DNA of 64,000 nt from Proteus faecis (GTDB lineage: Bacteria > Pseudomonadota > Gammaproteobacteria > Enterobacterales > Enterobacteriaceae). The notes beneath the pieces were generated by a model, which worked only from the letters and a program-made list of their open reading frames with translations, was not told the DNA's origin and ran no database searches. Where the stretch lies: contig NZ_PENZ01000010.1 of assembly GCF_003144395.1 (NCBI RefSeq), forward strand, positions 1-64,000, read 5' to 3'. A program made the translations under genes and the position numbers. Of this stretch, positions 51,252 to 61,443 are shown piece after piece. Positions within the stretch are counted from its first letter, which is position 1. Each line of letters begins with the position of its first letter.

Positions 51252-51506
51252 TTAAAGCCCGTTAAGTTTACGATCCCTCTTCCACTCTTCAGGTGTGTAG
51301 GCTTTAATAGACAAAGCGTGAATACGGTTATCTGCAATATATTCCATCAAAGGGGCATAAATGGTTTGTTGTTGTTTGACTCTGCTCATTCCCTCAAACA
51401 TTGCGCCGACAACAACAACTTGAAAATGACTACCATCACCATTGACGATGACTTCATCTAAAGACAGGCTGTCCATTAATACTTGTTTGATTTCATTTGT
51501 ATCCAT
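51252..51506 (-). CDS. ibaG: BolA-family acid-stress protein IbaG
   Basis: The protein is 84 aa, the same length as E. coli IbaG (YrbA). The BolA fold signature is [35 protein letters not shown]...[15 protein letters not shown]. BolA-type proteins bind [2Fe-2S] clusters with monothiol glutaredoxin. IbaG is linked to acid stress and, in other species, to envelope biogenesis. It is followed by murA and separated from the mla operon by a terminator. Confidence 0.96.
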   Translation of the reverse strand: MDTNEIKQVLMDSLSLDEVIVNGDGSHFQVVVVGAMFEGMSRVKQQQTIYAPLMEYIADNRIHALSIKAYTPEEWKRDRKLNGL

Positions 51507-51580
51507 AATTGCTTAATCTCAACGTTAAAATAATAATCAGTCGTCTATCCTAATGGAATCCGCCCTACTCTTAAACCATC

Positions 51581-51623
51581 AAAAACCCCCTTAATGATAA
51601 AAGTATCACGAAGGGGGCTTTTT
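51581..51623 (-). terminator. Terminator of the mla operon
   Basis: On the minus strand CCCCCTT / AAGGGGG (51611-51617 with 51586-51592), with an inner GTGATA / TATCAT stem, is followed by TTTTT. It lies 24 bp past the mlaB stop. Confidence 0.8.
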
Positions 51624-51646
51624 AATACTTTTACTCAAAATCGGTG

Positions 51647-51940
51647 TTAGGCAATATTCATAATTTCATCAAGATCATAGAGTGTAATTAAGGTCTGAAA
51701 ACGTTCACTTACACCTTGAATAATAAATTGACGATTTTGCTCTTCCATTTCTGCTTTTAAATGAACAAAAAGAGCCAATCCTGTTGAATCAATATGCCCT
51801 AAGGCAGAAATATCAATGGTATTAATATCAGCCAATAATACTTTACGTTGTTGCCACACAGACAATAACGTTTCACGATCTAGCGTTCCTTGGAAATAGA
51901 GGACATCCTCTTTTTTTTCCCAATTTAACGAAGCTGACAT
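51647..51940 (-). CDS. mlaB: Phospholipid ABC transporter STAS-domain subunit MlaB
   Basis: MlaB is a cytoplasmic STAS protein that stabilises and activates the MlaFEDB complex by binding MlaF. The start at 51940 gives 97 aa, equal to E. coli; a longer frame would run back into mlaC. The STAS core reads TLDRETLLSVWQQRK...INTIDISALGHIDSTGLALFVHLKAEM, with the conserved Thr-Gly (T, near 52) important for activity. The start lies 1 bp beyond the mlaC stop. Confidence 0.95.
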   Translation of the reverse strand: MSASLNWEKKEDVLYFQGTLDRETLLSVWQQRKVLLADINTIDISALGHIDSTGLALFVHLKAEMEEQNRQFIIQGVSERFQTLITLYDLDEIMNIA

Positions 51941-51941
51941 G

Positions 51942-52571
51942 TTATTTTTTCTCATCCAGCGTAATTGGTGTTTTAGCACTGATTTCTAACTGTTTTGTTA
52001 AACCATCAACACCTTTAGAATTTAAAATATCTGACCACTCATTCTGTTTTGTTGTGATCATGCTGACACCTTCAGCAATCATATCATAAGCTTGCCATTC
52101 ACCTGTTTTACTGTTTTTACGCCATTGGAAATCGAGGCGAACAGGTGGGCGACCATTTGTATCGATAATGGTGACACGAATAGTTAGAGTTGATTTATCT
52201 GCGAAAGGTTTTGCCGGCTCAATGCGGTACTCTTGACCTTCATACATCGCTAATGCTTGACCATAAACTTGAGCAAGATATGCTTCAAACGCAGTGAAAT
52301 AAGCATCGCGTTGCGCTGGTGTTGCATTGCGATAATGTGGCCCTAACACTAATGCTCCTGCATATTTAATATGAACATAAGGCAGTAATTCTTGCTGAAC
52401 AATTTGGCGTAAGACTTCAGGGTTTTTACGAATTTCAGGTTGTTCATTTTTTAATTTACTAAAGGTCTTTTGCGCTGCATCTTCCATTAATGCGTAAGGA
52501 TTGGTTTTATCTACCGCCATTGCAAAAGGCGTTATCACTAATAGTGCGACCATCAATAAGCGTTTAAACAT
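51942..52571 (-). CDS. mlaC: Periplasmic phospholipid-binding protein MlaC
   Basis: MlaC shuttles phospholipids between the outer-membrane MlaA-porin complex and MlaD in the inner membrane. The start at 52571 (209 aa; E. coli 211) is supported by TGAGGAGAAGC upstream and by the match [19 protein letters not shown], a cleavable signal peptide. Conserved lipid-cavity motifs include [26 protein letters not shown] and [25 protein letters not shown]. It is in the order mlaF-E-D-C-B. Confidence 0.96.
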   Translation of the reverse strand: MFKRLLMVALLVITPFAMAVDKTNPYALMEDAAQKTFSKLKNEQPEIRKNPEVLRQIVQQELLPYVHIKYAGALVLGPHYRNATPAQRDAYFTAFEAYLAQVYGQALAMYEGQEYRIEPAKPFADKSTLTIRVTIIDTNGRPPVRLDFQWRKNSKTGEWQAYDMIAEGVSMITTKQNEWSDILNSKGVDGLTKQLEISAKTPITLDEKK

Positions 52572-52667
52572 ACGTTCGCTTCTCCTCAAATAGGGTTTCA
52601 ATAATACGATGCATTTATTACGCTAAATCTAGCTAAATGTGTAAGTGCATCGTATAGGAATTAATGA

Positions 52668-53204
52668 TTAAGGTAATGCAGAGTGTTCTTCTATCGGCTT
52701 AGATTCAGATTTAGCTGAATTATCACCTTCACCCGTTTTATAAAGGAATTGACCAATAAGATCTTCTAGCACCATTGCTGAATTGGTGTTTGTGATCCGT
52801 CCCCCGTCTTTTAACAAAGTAGAATCTAATGCTTCATCATAAAAGCCTAAATTCAATGCAAGGAACTGCTCACCTAATAAACCAGATGTACGAATAGACA
52901 ATGAGCTACTTTCTGGAATATGGTCATAAATGCTCAGAATATCGAGCGCAACTTCTGGACGATAGTTCCCTTCATCTTCTTCTTTTAAGGTGATAGAGGA
53001 AACGCGACCAATAACTACCCCACCAATCTTAACTGGAGAGCGCTCTTTCAACCCACCAATATTACCGAAACTGGCATAAACGCGATAAGTCGGTTGATTA
53101 CCCATTTCTTTAATATCAGCTACTTTCAGGCATAAGAAAATCACGGCAGCTAACGCAATCAGAACAAACAGACCAACCCAAACTTCAATTTTTTTACTTT
53201 GCAT
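52668..53204 (-). CDS. mlaD: MCE-domain phospholipid transport subunit MlaD
   Basis: MlaD is an inner-membrane-anchored hexameric MCE protein that forms the lipid channel above MlaE. The protein is 178 aa (E. coli 183). It has one N-terminal membrane helix (VWVGLFVLIALAAVIFLCLKV, 8-28) and an MCE domain (VYASFGNIGGLKERSPVKIGGVVIGRV) with the central pore-loop region TSGLLGEQFLALNLG. It follows mlaE by 3 bp. Confidence 0.96.
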   Translation of the reverse strand: MQSKKIEVWVGLFVLIALAAVIFLCLKVADIKEMGNQPTYRVYASFGNIGGLKERSPVKIGGVVIGRVSSITLKEEDEGNYRPEVALDILSIYDHIPESSSLSIRTSGLLGEQFLALNLGFYDEALDSTLLKDGGRITNTNSAMVLEDLIGQFLYKTGEGDNSAKSESKPIEEHSALP

Positions 53205-53207
53205 GAC

Positions 53208-53987
53208 TTAGTTCCCAAACATCAGTGCGGTTAGCACAAAATCTAAACCCAATACGGCTAACGATGAATGAACAACGGTACGTGTTGTTGCTCTGCTAAT
53301 CCCTTCTGATGTTGGGATTGCGTCATACCCGTTAAAAAGCGCTATCCAAGTGACAGTAATGGCAAAAACGACACTTTTAATAAAGCAGTTCACTAGATCA
53401 AGTCGCCATTCAACGGCACCTTGCATCGATGCCCAGAAAAAGCCTTCATCGATCCCTTTCCAATCCACCCCAACAATTGCACCACCCCAAATACCGATGG
53501 CAACAAAAATAAGTGAAAGCAACGGCATACTAATAAGACCAGCCCAAAAACGGGGCGCAACGACACGTCTTAAAGGATCGACTGCCATCATTTCTAAACT
53601 AGAAATTTGTTCTGTAGCTTTCATTAAGCCGATTTCAGCGGTTAAGGCAGAACCCGCACGACCTGCAAATAATAGTGCCGTGACAACTGGGCCTAATTCT
53701 CTTAACAATGAAAGTGCGACCATCATACCTAGGCTAGCTTCAGCACTAAAGGTTGTTAAAACTAGATAACCTTGTAGCCCCAGCACCATGCCAATAAATA
53801 GGCCAGACACCATGATAATTAATAAGGATTGAACACCAACGTTATACAATTGCTTCAGTAAAAGAGGCCATTGTTTACGAAATTCAGGCTTACCAACTAA
53901 TGCTCGAAAAAGCATAATGCCGGCTCTACCAAAAGTTGCAAAAATCGCCAACGCTCTAGTGCCAATGCGAGATAATAAATTTATCAC
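53208..53987 (-). CDS. mlaE: Phospholipid ABC transporter permease MlaE
   Basis: The protein is 259 aa (E. coli 260), the MlaE/YrbE permease family. An interfacial N-terminal helix is followed by five membrane segments, with the family motif [54 protein letters not shown] (LRELGP form) at about 90-145. It forms a dimer with MlaF ATPases and MlaD. It lies 3 bp after mlaF. Confidence 0.96.
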   Translation of the reverse strand: MINLLSRIGTRALAIFATFGRAGIMLFRALVGKPEFRKQWPLLLKQLYNVGVQSLLIIMVSGLFIGMVLGLQGYLVLTTFSAEASLGMMVALSLLRELGPVVTALLFAGRAGSALTAEIGLMKATEQISSLEMMAVDPLRRVVAPRFWAGLISMPLLSLIFVAIGIWGGAIVGVDWKGIDEGFFWASMQGAVEWRLDLVNCFIKSVVFAITVTWIALFNGYDAIPTSEGISRATTRTVVHSSLAVLGLDFVLTALMFGN

Positions 53988-53990
53988 GTA

Positions 53991-54803
53991 CTAATTTCCT
54001 CGTCCTAATAGGTCGTCCTGATAATCTCCCGCAGGAAAACGGAAAGGTACAGGGCCATCAGCGATCCCATCTAAAAACTGTCTTACTTGTCTATTTGGAT
54101 TATCCTGTAATTCTTGAGCACTACCTTGAGCAATAACTTTCTGTTCCGCAACAATATAGGCGTAATCTGCGATACTTAACACTTCGGGTACATCATGGGA
54201 AACCACAACACAAGTCACACCCAGCGCATGATTTAACTCATCAATTAACTTAACAAGCACACCCATTGTGATAGGATCTTGCCCAACAAAAGGCTCATCA
54301 AACATAATCAGTTCAGGATCAAGTGCAATAGCCCTTGCTAATGCGGCTCTTCTCGCCATACCACCTGATAATTCAGAAGGCATTAAGCTTGCCGCACCAC
54401 GTAACCCGACGGCTTCAAGTTTCATCATCACCGTTGTACGGATCAAGGCTTCAGGTAAATTTGTATGTTCTCTGAGTGGGAATGCTACATTTTCAAACAC
54501 ATTCATGTCTGTGAACAGTGCACCTGACTGAAAAAGCATACTCATTTTCTTTCTTGCCTGATACAACGCAGAACGTGATAGCGCAGGAATATTGTCGCCA
54601 TCGAACCAAATTTCACCACTATCTGGAAGGATTTGTCCTCCCATTAGGCGTAACAAGGTTGTTTTACCAATCCCTGAAGGGCCCATAATCGCAGTCACTT
54701 TTCCCCTCGGTACAACAAGATTGATCTCGGAGAAGATCTTTCTGCTACCGCGAGTGAAGTTCATATTGCGCACTTCAATTAGATTGTCAGATTGTGCGTT
54801 CAT
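53991..54803 (-). CDS. mlaF: Phospholipid ABC transporter ATPase MlaF
   Basis: The protein is 270 aa (E. coli 269). Walker A is GPSGIGKTTLLR near 41, signature LSGGMARRAALARAI near 145, Walker B LIMFDEPFVGQDP near 165, and the switch histidine lies in VVSHDVPEV near 205. It powers Mla lipid transport. It is the first gene of the mlaFEDCB operon, divergent from yrbG across about 240 bp. Confidence 0.97.
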   Translation of the reverse strand: MNAQSDNLIEVRNMNFTRGSRKIFSEINLVVPRGKVTAIMGPSGIGKTTLLRLMGGQILPDSGEIWFDGDNIPALSRSALYQARKKMSMLFQSGALFTDMNVFENVAFPLREHTNLPEALIRTTVMMKLEAVGLRGAASLMPSELSGGMARRAALARAIALDPELIMFDEPFVGQDPITMGVLVKLIDELNHALGVTCVVVSHDVPEVLSIADYAYIVAEQKVIAQGSAQELQDNPNRQVRQFLDGIADGPVPFRFPAGDYQDDLLGRGN

Positions 54804-55042
54804 GAATAAAACATCCTCAAGCCTGTCTGCATAAACGAATTTTTACGCTATTTTGGCAGGTCATTCGCTATGTTACAAAGAAATCACCACTATTTAGCAA
54901 TTTATTGCACGGTTAATTTTACTTTTCGTGCTTGGCTAGTCAAAATATGGTTAATTAGCAAAACCTTTTGACAATATGTTTTTTTATCAGCCCTGTCTTA
55001 TTGGTTTTTTCTTTATTCGCTCATTGTTGGAAAACTGATGGC

Positions 55043-56023
55043 ATGTTGATTACTTTGTCTCTTTTAATTCTTGGGTTGATGTTACTCGTTTATGCATCAG
55101 ACCGATTAGTTTATGGTGCGAGTGTTTTTGCGCAATCGTTAAAAATCCCCCCCGCTGTTATCGGTATCTTAATTGTAGGTACAGGTACCTCACTACCTGA
55201 GCTTTTTATTTCAACTGATGCCGCAGTTCATAATTTACCTGATATCGCTATCGGGACAGCGATTGGCTCTACTCTCACCAACCTTCTCCTCATTGCGGGT
55301 ATTGGCGCGATGATTTACCCCATGAACATTCAATCCGCAGTGCTAAAAAAAGAGCTTCCATTGATGATTGTAGTCATCATGCTCGTTGGCATTATCGTTT
55401 CTAGCGGAGAACTAGGGCTTAGAGAAGGCACACTGCTCTTTTTTATTGGTTTTGCATCCATTTTTCTGATGATAAAAACGATGCATAAAACACTAACACA
55501 AGAGCGCCACGTATTACCTTTAGAAACCTTAACGCGCTTTGAATTACAGACAAATCCCCGTAATTCTGTTGCTCTTTTTTGGGTTGTTATCGCGTTACTG
55601 ATTATTCCAGTTGCAACTCAAATGATATTAGATAATGTCTTTATTCTAATGCAACAGTATCATCTCAGTGGTTTTTTTGTTGGTTTAACCTTGCTATCCA
55701 TTGGTACAAGTTTACCTGAATTAGCAACGACCATCGTGGCTGCACTCAGACGTGAAAATGAATTAGCCTTAGGGAATATTATAGGTGCTAATATTTTCAA
55801 CCTGACATTTGTTTTAGGAATGCCAGCATTACTTTCACCAAGCACATTTAATATCAACACTTTTTATTTTAGTTTTGCTGTACTTGGTGTGGCCAGTTTA
55901 CTGTTTTCTCTCTTTTCATTAGGGCGAAAGCAACGCCTCAACCGAGGAAAAGGGATATTCTTATTAGTTTGCTTTATTATTTATATTACGGTGTTGTGCG
56001 TCGCACATTCTCTCTTAACCTAA
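55043..56023 (+). CDS. yrbG: Na+/Ca2+ exchanger family protein YrbG
   Basis: I start at 55043 (326 aa; E. coli 325). The in-frame ATG at 54968 would add 25 residues with no homology. The family's two alpha-repeats are visible: GTGTSLPELFISTDAA (about 52-67) with GTAIGSTLTNLLLI, and SIGTSLPELATTIVAALRRENELALGNIIGANIFNL (about 220-255). About ten membrane segments are apparent. It is probably first in the yrbG-kdsD-kdsC-lptCAB transcription unit. Confidence 0.94.
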   Translation: MLITLSLLILGLMLLVYASDRLVYGASVFAQSLKIPPAVIGILIVGTGTSLPELFISTDAAVHNLPDIAIGTAIGSTLTNLLLIAGIGAMIYPMNIQSAVLKKELPLMIVVIMLVGIIVSSGELGLREGTLLFFIGFASIFLMIKTMHKTLTQERHVLPLETLTRFELQTNPRNSVALFWVVIALLIIPVATQMILDNVFILMQQYHLSGFFVGLTLLSIGTSLPELATTIVAALRRENELALGNIIGANIFNLTFVLGMPALLSPSTFNINTFYFSFAVLGVASLLFSLFSLGRKQRLNRGKGIFLLVCFIIYITVLCVAHSLLT

Positions 56024-56041
56024 AATAAATGGTACAAAAAA

Positions 56042-57016
56042 ATGACCGAGTTTGATTTTCAGCAAGCAGGAAAAAAAGTTCTTCATATTGAACGTGATGG
56101 ATTAGCTGAACTAGAACAATACATCAATGATGATTTCACTCTTGCCTGTGAAAAAATTTTTCACTGCCAAGGTCGAGTTATTGTCATGGGAATGGGTAAA
56201 TCTGGTCATATTGGACATAAGATTGCCGCTACATTCGCCAGCACAGGCACACCTTCTTTCTTTGTTCATCCTGGTGAAGCAAGCCATGGCGACTTAGGTA
56301 TGGTGACAGAAAAAGATATCGTTCTAGCGATTTCAAACTCCGGTGAAGCCAGTGAGATCCTCGCACTTATTCCGGTACTGAAACGGAAACAGATAACACT
56401 GATTTGTATGACACGCACACCTCAAAGTACAATGGGGAAAGCGTCTGATATTCATCTTTGTATCAAAGTACCTAAAGAAGCGTGTCCTTTAGGTCTTGCA
56501 CCAACAACCAGTACAACAGCAACCTTGGTCATGGGGGATGCACTGGCGATCGCTCTTTTACGTGCTCGTGGTTTCACCGCTGAAGATTTTGCGCTTTCTC
56601 ATCCCGGTGGTGCATTAGGCCGTAAATTACTCCTTCATGTCAGTGATTTAATGAATAAAGAGGAAGATATTCCTCGTGTCACTAAAGATGCCACTTTACG
56701 TGAAGCACTTGTCGAGATAACCCGTAAAAAATTAGGTATGACCGTTATTTGCGATGATAGTATGCAGATCAACGGTATCTTTACTGACGGTGATTTACGG
56801 AGAATATTTGATTTAGGAATAGATCTGAACAATGCCAAAATCTCAGATGTTATGACAAGAGGCGGTATTCGTATTCGCCCAGATTGTTTGGCAGTTGAAG
56901 CACTGAATTTAATGCAAGCAAAACATATCACCTCACTATTAGTAACAGAACAAGATAGTGATATCCTGTTAGGTGTTTTACATATGCATGATTTATTACA
57001 AGCGGGTGTTGTATAA
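56042..57016 (+). CDS. kdsD: D-arabinose 5-phosphate isomerase
   Basis: KdsD converts ribulose 5-phosphate to arabinose 5-phosphate, the first step of Kdo synthesis for LPS. The protein is 324 aa (E. coli 328). The SIS domain reads VIVMGMGKSGHIGHKIAATFASTGTPSFFVHPGEASHGDLGM (about 46-90), with the active-site His in PGEASHGD and in LSHPGGALGRK. Two CBS domains follow (about 205-324). It starts 18 bp after yrbG and precedes kdsC. Confidence 0.97.
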   Translation: MTEFDFQQAGKKVLHIERDGLAELEQYINDDFTLACEKIFHCQGRVIVMGMGKSGHIGHKIAATFASTGTPSFFVHPGEASHGDLGMVTEKDIVLAISNSGEASEILALIPVLKRKQITLICMTRTPQSTMGKASDIHLCIKVPKEACPLGLAPTTSTTATLVMGDALAIALLRARGFTAEDFALSHPGGALGRKLLLHVSDLMNKEEDIPRVTKDATLREALVEITRKKLGMTVICDDSMQINGIFTDGDLRRIFDLGIDLNNAKISDVMTRGGIRIRPDCLAVEALNLMQAKHITSLLVTEQDSDILLGVLHMHDLLQAGVV

Positions 57017-57043
57017 GATATTCATAACGTTCGAAGGATAAAA

Positions 57044-57601
57044 ATGAATACAATGATAGAAACTTGTTATGGTGCAGTCAGTAAGCAAATCATCCAAAAA
57101 GCAGAAAAAATCCAATTGCTGATTTGTGATGTTGATGGTGTGATGTCTGACGGACTCATTTACATGGGTAATAATGGCGAAGAATTAAAAGCCTTTAATG
57201 TCCGTGATGGATATGGCATCCGTTGTTTGCTTACATCAGGCATTGAGGTTGCTATCATTACAGGTCGTCAGTCTAAACTGTTAGAAGATCGCGCTAAAAC
57301 CCTTGGCATTACATATCTTTACCAAGGTCAGCATAATAAGCTTTTGGCGTATCAACAACTGTTAGATACACTAAACCTTAAACCTGAACAAACAGCCTAT
57401 ATTGGTGACGACCTGATTGATTTACCAGTAATGGAAAAAGTGGGACTTTCTGTCGCCGTAGCTGATGCTCATCCATTACTTACACCTCGTGCTAATTATG
57501 TAACTCGCATTGCGGGTGGTCGTGGTGCAGTACGAGAATTGTGTGATTTAATCCTTTTAGCGCAAGGTCGGCTTGAAGACGCTAAAGGTCTTTCGATTTA
57601 A
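57044..57601 (+). CDS. kdsC: 3-deoxy-D-manno-octulosonate 8-phosphate phosphatase
   Basis: KdsC releases Kdo from Kdo-8-phosphate. The protein is 185 aa (E. coli 188), a HAD superfamily member without a cap domain. Motif I is LLICDVDGVMSDG (nucleophile Asp near 27), motif II is ITGRQS near 75, and motif III is YIGDDLIDLPVM near 122. It lies between kdsD and lptC. Confidence 0.97.
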   Translation: MNTMIETCYGAVSKQIIQKAEKIQLLICDVDGVMSDGLIYMGNNGEELKAFNVRDGYGIRCLLTSGIEVAIITGRQSKLLEDRAKTLGITYLYQGQHNKLLAYQQLLDTLNLKPEQTAYIGDDLIDLPVMEKVGLSVAVADAHPLLTPRANYVTRIAGGRGAVRELCDLILLAQGRLEDAKGLSI

Positions 57602-57617
57602 CGTATAACGATACAGA

Positions 57618-58196
57618 ATGAATAAATTAAAATCCTGGTTTACCTTAATTCTTGCCATTATCGCCCTTGGGCTGATTGGCTGGAACTACACTAATAACAC
57701 TGAATTCGGTGATGGTGCGATTGTTGAAGATGGTCAGCCAACTTATCAATCCAAATCATCGATATCTTTTGTTTACGAGCCAACGGGTATACTCGGATAT
57801 AAACTTGTTGCTGATGATGTCAAAAATTATGCTCAGCAAAAGTTTACGTGGTTTACTAACCCTGTCTTAACCACCTATTCACCGACAGGGGATGCTACAT
57901 GGACAGTACGCGCAAATAAAGCCAAGCTAACAAACAGTAAAATGCTCTATCTTTATGGCGATGTTCAAATTGATAGCTTAACGGATGACTCTCAACTACA
58001 GAGAATAAGCACAGACAATGCTATTGCAAATTTGGACACACAGGATGTTTCCTCTGATGATGAAGTGACTATTATCGGCGTCGGACTGAAATCAGTCGGC
58101 TTAAAAATGCGAGGCAATCTGCGCGAAAAACGTGCAGAGCTGATTGAAAAGGTAAACACCTATTATGAGATCCCTAATGAATCAAAAAATCCGTAA
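57618..58196 (+). CDS. lptC: LPS export protein LptC
   Basis: LptC is an inner-membrane bitopic protein that passes LPS from LptB2FG to LptA. The protein is 192 aa (E. coli 191). An N-terminal membrane helix (SWFTLILAIIALGLIGWNY, 5-23) is followed by a periplasmic beta-jellyroll with ARTYSPTG-like and WTVRANKAKLTNSKMLYLYGDVQI motifs. It overlaps lptA by 32 bp, as in E. coli. Confidence 0.96.
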   Translation: MNKLKSWFTLILAIIALGLIGWNYTNNTEFGDGAIVEDGQPTYQSKSSISFVYEPTGILGYKLVADDVKNYAQQKFTWFTNPVLTTYSPTGDATWTVRANKAKLTNSKMLYLYGDVQIDSLTDDSQLQRISTDNAIANLDTQDVSSDDEVTIIGVGLKSVGLKMRGNLREKRAELIEKVNTYYEIPNESKNP

Positions 58197-58710
58197 TACA
58201 CTGATTATCGGTACACTTTTAGCGATAAGCGTACCTGCGATGGCGCTTAAAGATGACACACAACAACCTATTGTTGTTAACTCTGAAAAACAGTCGCTTG
58301 ATCTAGAAAAGAATGTGACAACATTTACACAAAATGTTGTGATAAAACAAGGTTCTATTGATATTCGTGCAGACAAAGTCGTTGTCACACGTCCTGGCGG
58401 AGACTCCAAAAAAATCGTTATAGAAGCATTTGGTAACCCTGTGACTTTTTATCAGTTACAAGATGATGGCAAACCAATCAAAGGTCGTGGTGACAAAATG
58501 ACCTATGAAATGGATAAAGAGTTAATAACCTTAACGGGTAAAGCCTATCTTGAACAATTAGACAGTAATATCACCGGTGATAAGATCACTTATCTCGTCC
58601 CAACTCAGCAAATGGAAGCCTTTAGCGGTAAAGGTAAACAAGTGACAACTGTTTTACTGCCTTCCCAGTTGCAAGAGAAAGGCCCTGGTGTTAACAACAA
58701 AGGTAAGTAA
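58165..58710 (+). CDS. lptA: LPS transport periplasmic bridge protein LptA
   Basis: LptA forms the periplasmic filament that carries LPS to LptD/E. The protein is 181 aa (E. coli 185). The signal peptide ends near SVPAMA (about 27). The OstA/LptA jellyroll includes QPIVVNSEKQSLDLEKNVTTFTQNVVIKQGSIDIRADKVVVTRPGG. I keep the ATG at 58165 because the 32-bp overlap with lptC is the same as in E. coli; the ATG four codons later cannot be excluded. Confidence 0.95.
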   Translation: MRSLMNQKIRNTLIIGTLLAISVPAMALKDDTQQPIVVNSEKQSLDLEKNVTTFTQNVVIKQGSIDIRADKVVVTRPGGDSKKIVIEAFGNPVTFYQLQDDGKPIKGRGDKMTYEMDKELITLTGKAYLEQLDSNITGDKITYLVPTQQMEAFSGKGKQVTTVLLPSQLQEKGPGVNNKGK

Positions 58711-58716
58711 CACTTT

Positions 58717-59442
58717 ATGGCGCTGTTAAAAGCTGAAAATTTAGCGAAAGCATACAAAGGGCGCACCGTTGTCGGTGATGTCAGCCTGAACGTTAATTCA
58801 GGTGAGATTGTCGGTTTGCTTGGACCAAATGGTGCAGGTAAAACAACCACATTCTATATGGTTGTTGGCATTGTCGCTCGCGATGCAGGTAGTATTACCA
58901 TTGATGATGAAGACATTACGCTGTTACCGTTACATGAACGAGCACGTAAAGGCATTGGCTATCTTCCTCAAGAGGCGTCTATTTTTAGACGCTTAAGCGT
59001 TTATGACAACATTATGGGGATCTTAGAAATCCGCCATGACTTAACGCCTGAAGAACGAAAAGATCGCGCAGAAGAACTGCTAGAAGAGTTTAATGTCAGC
59101 CACTTACGTAACAGTTTAGGGCAATCATTATCAGGGGGGGAACGCCGCCGTGTTGAAATCGCACGAGCATTGGCAGCAAATCCTAAATTCATTTTATTAG
59201 ATGAACCTTTTGCGGGTGTTGACCCTATTTCGGTGTTAGATATTAAAAAAATTATCCAGCATCTCCGTGATTATGGATTAGGTGTACTGATTACTGACCA
59301 TAACGTTCGTGAAACATTAGATGTATGTGAGCGTGCTTATATCGTCAGCCAAGGTCATCTTATCGCTCATGGTTCACCAGAAGAAATTCTTGAAAATGAG
59401 CAAGTTAAACGTGTTTACTTAGGTGAAGGCTTCCGCCTGTAA
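58717..59442 (+). CDS. lptB: LPS export ABC transporter ATPase LptB
   Basis: The protein is 241 aa, the same length as E. coli. Walker A is [13 protein letters not shown] near 37, the signature is [16 protein letters not shown] near 137, Walker B is [16 protein letters not shown] near 158, and the switch His lies in [17 protein letters not shown] near 195. It energises extraction of LPS from the inner membrane with LptFG. It starts 6 bp after lptA and 59 bp before rpoN. Confidence 0.98.
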   Translation: MALLKAENLAKAYKGRTVVGDVSLNVNSGEIVGLLGPNGAGKTTTFYMVVGIVARDAGSITIDDEDITLLPLHERARKGIGYLPQEASIFRRLSVYDNIMGILEIRHDLTPEERKDRAEELLEEFNVSHLRNSLGQSLSGGERRRVEIARALAANPKFILLDEPFAGVDPISVLDIKKIIQHLRDYGLGVLITDHNVRETLDVCERAYIVSQGHLIAHGSPEEILENEQVKRVYLGEGFRL

Positions 59443-59501
59443 TCTTTGATTCACTTTTACTCTGTCATGGATGACAACAGCAAAGGACTCATCGCATTAT
59501 T

Positions 59502-60983
59502 ATGAAACAAAGTTTGCAACTTCGTCTTAGTCAGCAACTGGCAATGACGCCACAGCTACAACAGGCTATTCGTTTGTTGCAACTTTCGACGCTTGAATTA
59601 CAACAAGAAATTCAACAAGCGCTTGAATCTAATCCACTTCTAGAACAAGACGACGATCAACAAGATCCCGTTTTAGATGATACCTCTCATACAAAAGATC
59701 AGTCAGACTCAACAACAGAAACAACAACTGAAAACGACGTTGAAGAGTTCGATACACTGGATGCTTTAGAACAAAAAGAGATGCCTGATGATCTCCCTTT
59801 AGATACACAATGGGAAGAGATCTACACAGCAGGCACACCTTCTGGCACCAGTAATGACTATACTGATGATGAACTGCCACTGTATCAAGGTGAAACTACA
59901 GCCTCATTACAAGATTACCTAACATGGCAGGCGGATCTCACTCCATTTTCGGAAACAGACAGAGCCATTGCGATAAGTATTATCGATGCTATTGATGAAA
60001 CAGGATATTTAACTGTCACAACAGATGACATCCTTACTGGAATGGGCGATGATGAATTAGAGCTAGATGAAGTCGAAGCCGTATTAAAACGTATTCAACG
60101 CTTTGATCCTATTGGTGTTGCTGCACGTGATTTAAAAGAGTGTCTTTTGATTCAGCTATCCGCTTTTTCAACAGAAACACCCTATCTTAAAGAAACGCAG
60201 TTAGTCATTAGCCAATATTTAGAATTGCTAGGTAACCGTGATTTTCGTCAATTGATGCGTCAAACGAAGTTACGAGAAGAGACACTAAAATCTGTTATTG
60301 AGATGATCCAGTCTCTTGATCCTAAGCCCGGATTAAGTATTGATACAGGCGAGTCAGAGTATGTTATTCCAGATATACTAGTAAAAAAATCAGGTGAACG
60401 CTGGCAAGTTGAGTTAAATACAGATAGCATTCCTCGCCTACGAATAAATGAGACTTATGCAGCATTGGGTCAATCGGCTCAAAATGAAAGCGATGGAAAA
60501 TTTATTCGTGACAATTTACAAGAAGCTAAATGGCTGATAAAAAGTTTAGAAAGCCGAAATGAGACATTATTAAAAGTCGCTCATTGCATTGTTGACACAC
60601 AGCAGGCATTTTTCGAATTCGGTGAAGAGCATATGAAGCCTCTTGTGTTAGCTGATATTGCTGAACAGGTTGAAATGCACGAATCCACCATTTCTCGAGT
60701 GACAACGCAGAAATTTTTGCATTGCCCGAGAGGAATTTTCGAATTGAAGTATTTTTTCTCTAGCCATGTGAACACTGATAGCGGAGGTGAAGCCTCTTCA
60801 ACAGCAATCAGGGCTTTAGTGAAGAAACTAATCGCAGCAGAAAATCCAGCGAAACCACTTAGTGATAGTAAACTGGCCGATATGCTCGCAGAACTTGGCA
60901 TACAAGTTGCTCGACGTACTGTTGCGAAGTATAGAGAGTCATTATCCATCCCGCCTTCAAATCAACGTAAAGAGTTGGTTTGA
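59502..60983 (+). CDS. rpoN: RNA polymerase sigma-54 factor
   Basis: Sigma-54 directs transcription of nitrogen, formate, phage-shock and other genes with AAA+ activators. The protein is 493 aa (E. coli 477). Region I is [43 protein letters not shown] at the N-terminus, followed by an acidic region II that is longer than in E. coli (about 50-120). The core-binding and HTH regions follow, and the RpoN box [10 protein letters not shown] lies near 475. It overlaps the hpf upstream region, with hpf, ptsN, rapZ and npr downstream in the conserved order. Confidence 0.98.
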   Translation: MKQSLQLRLSQQLAMTPQLQQAIRLLQLSTLELQQEIQQALESNPLLEQDDDQQDPVLDDTSHTKDQSDSTTETTTENDVEEFDTLDALEQKEMPDDLPLDTQWEEIYTAGTPSGTSNDYTDDELPLYQGETTASLQDYLTWQADLTPFSETDRAIAISIIDAIDETGYLTVTTDDILTGMGDDELELDEVEAVLKRIQRFDPIGVAARDLKECLLIQLSAFSTETPYLKETQLVISQYLELLGNRDFRQLMRQTKLREETLKSVIEMIQSLDPKPGLSIDTGESEYVIPDILVKKSGERWQVELNTDSIPRLRINETYAALGQSAQNESDGKFIRDNLQEAKWLIKSLESRNETLLKVAHCIVDTQQAFFEFGEEHMKPLVLADIAEQVEMHESTISRVTTQKFLHCPRGIFELKYFFSSHVNTDSGGEASSTAIRALVKKLIAAENPAKPLSDSKLADMLAELGIQVARRTVAKYRESLSIPPSNQRKELV

Positions 60984-61006
60984 GCATAATTGAGAAGGAA
61001 GACACT

Positions 61007-61294
61007 ATGGAACTTCAAATCACTGGTCATAATATTGAATTAACCGATGCTCTGCGTGATACCGTCAAAGCAAAAAGCGCGAAATTACCTCAGTTCTTTG
61101 ACAAAATTAATAACGTTCAGGTTATCCTGAAAGTCGAGAAAGTTAATAAAATCGCGGAAGCGACCATTCAAGTTAATGGCGGTGAATTACATGCCTCTGC
61201 AGAAGCAGAAGATATGTACGCAGCAATTGATGGATTAATGGATAAACTGGCTCGTCAATTAACCAAACACAAAGATAAACTGAGACAACATTAA
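61007..61294 (+). CDS. hpf: Ribosome hibernation promoting factor
   Basis: This is the short HPF that binds the 30S A/P site region and promotes 100S ribosome formation in stationary phase. The start at 61007 gives 95 aa, the E. coli length, and AGAAGGAAGACACT lies just upstream. A frame starting at 60980 inside rpoN is rejected. Family motifs include ITGHNIELTDALRD and NGGELHASAEAEDMYAAIDGLMDKLARQLTKHKDK. Confidence 0.97.
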   Translation: MELQITGHNIELTDALRDTVKAKSAKLPQFFDKINNVQVILKVEKVNKIAEATIQVNGGELHASAEAEDMYAAIDGLMDKLARQLTKHKDKLRQH

Positions 61295-61390
61295 TTCATT
61301 TCCCATTGTAAAATGGGGATACAATCGGCGAAGTTACTGCGTTGTTTATGACTCGGTTTAAACCAACGCCTAATCAATATCAGTAACGAA

Positions 61391-61424
61391 AAACCAGATG
61401 TCACTTTGTGGCATCTGGTTTGCT
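61391..61424 (+). terminator. Hairpin between hpf and ptsN
   Basis: The stem AAACCAGATG (61391-61400) plus CAC, pairing with GTG and CATCTGGTTT (61412-61421), is followed only by TGCTGG. It is probably a partial terminator or an mRNA processing/stability element inside the rpoN operon. Confidence 0.5.
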
Positions 61425-61443
61425 GGTCTAAGTGAATAAGACA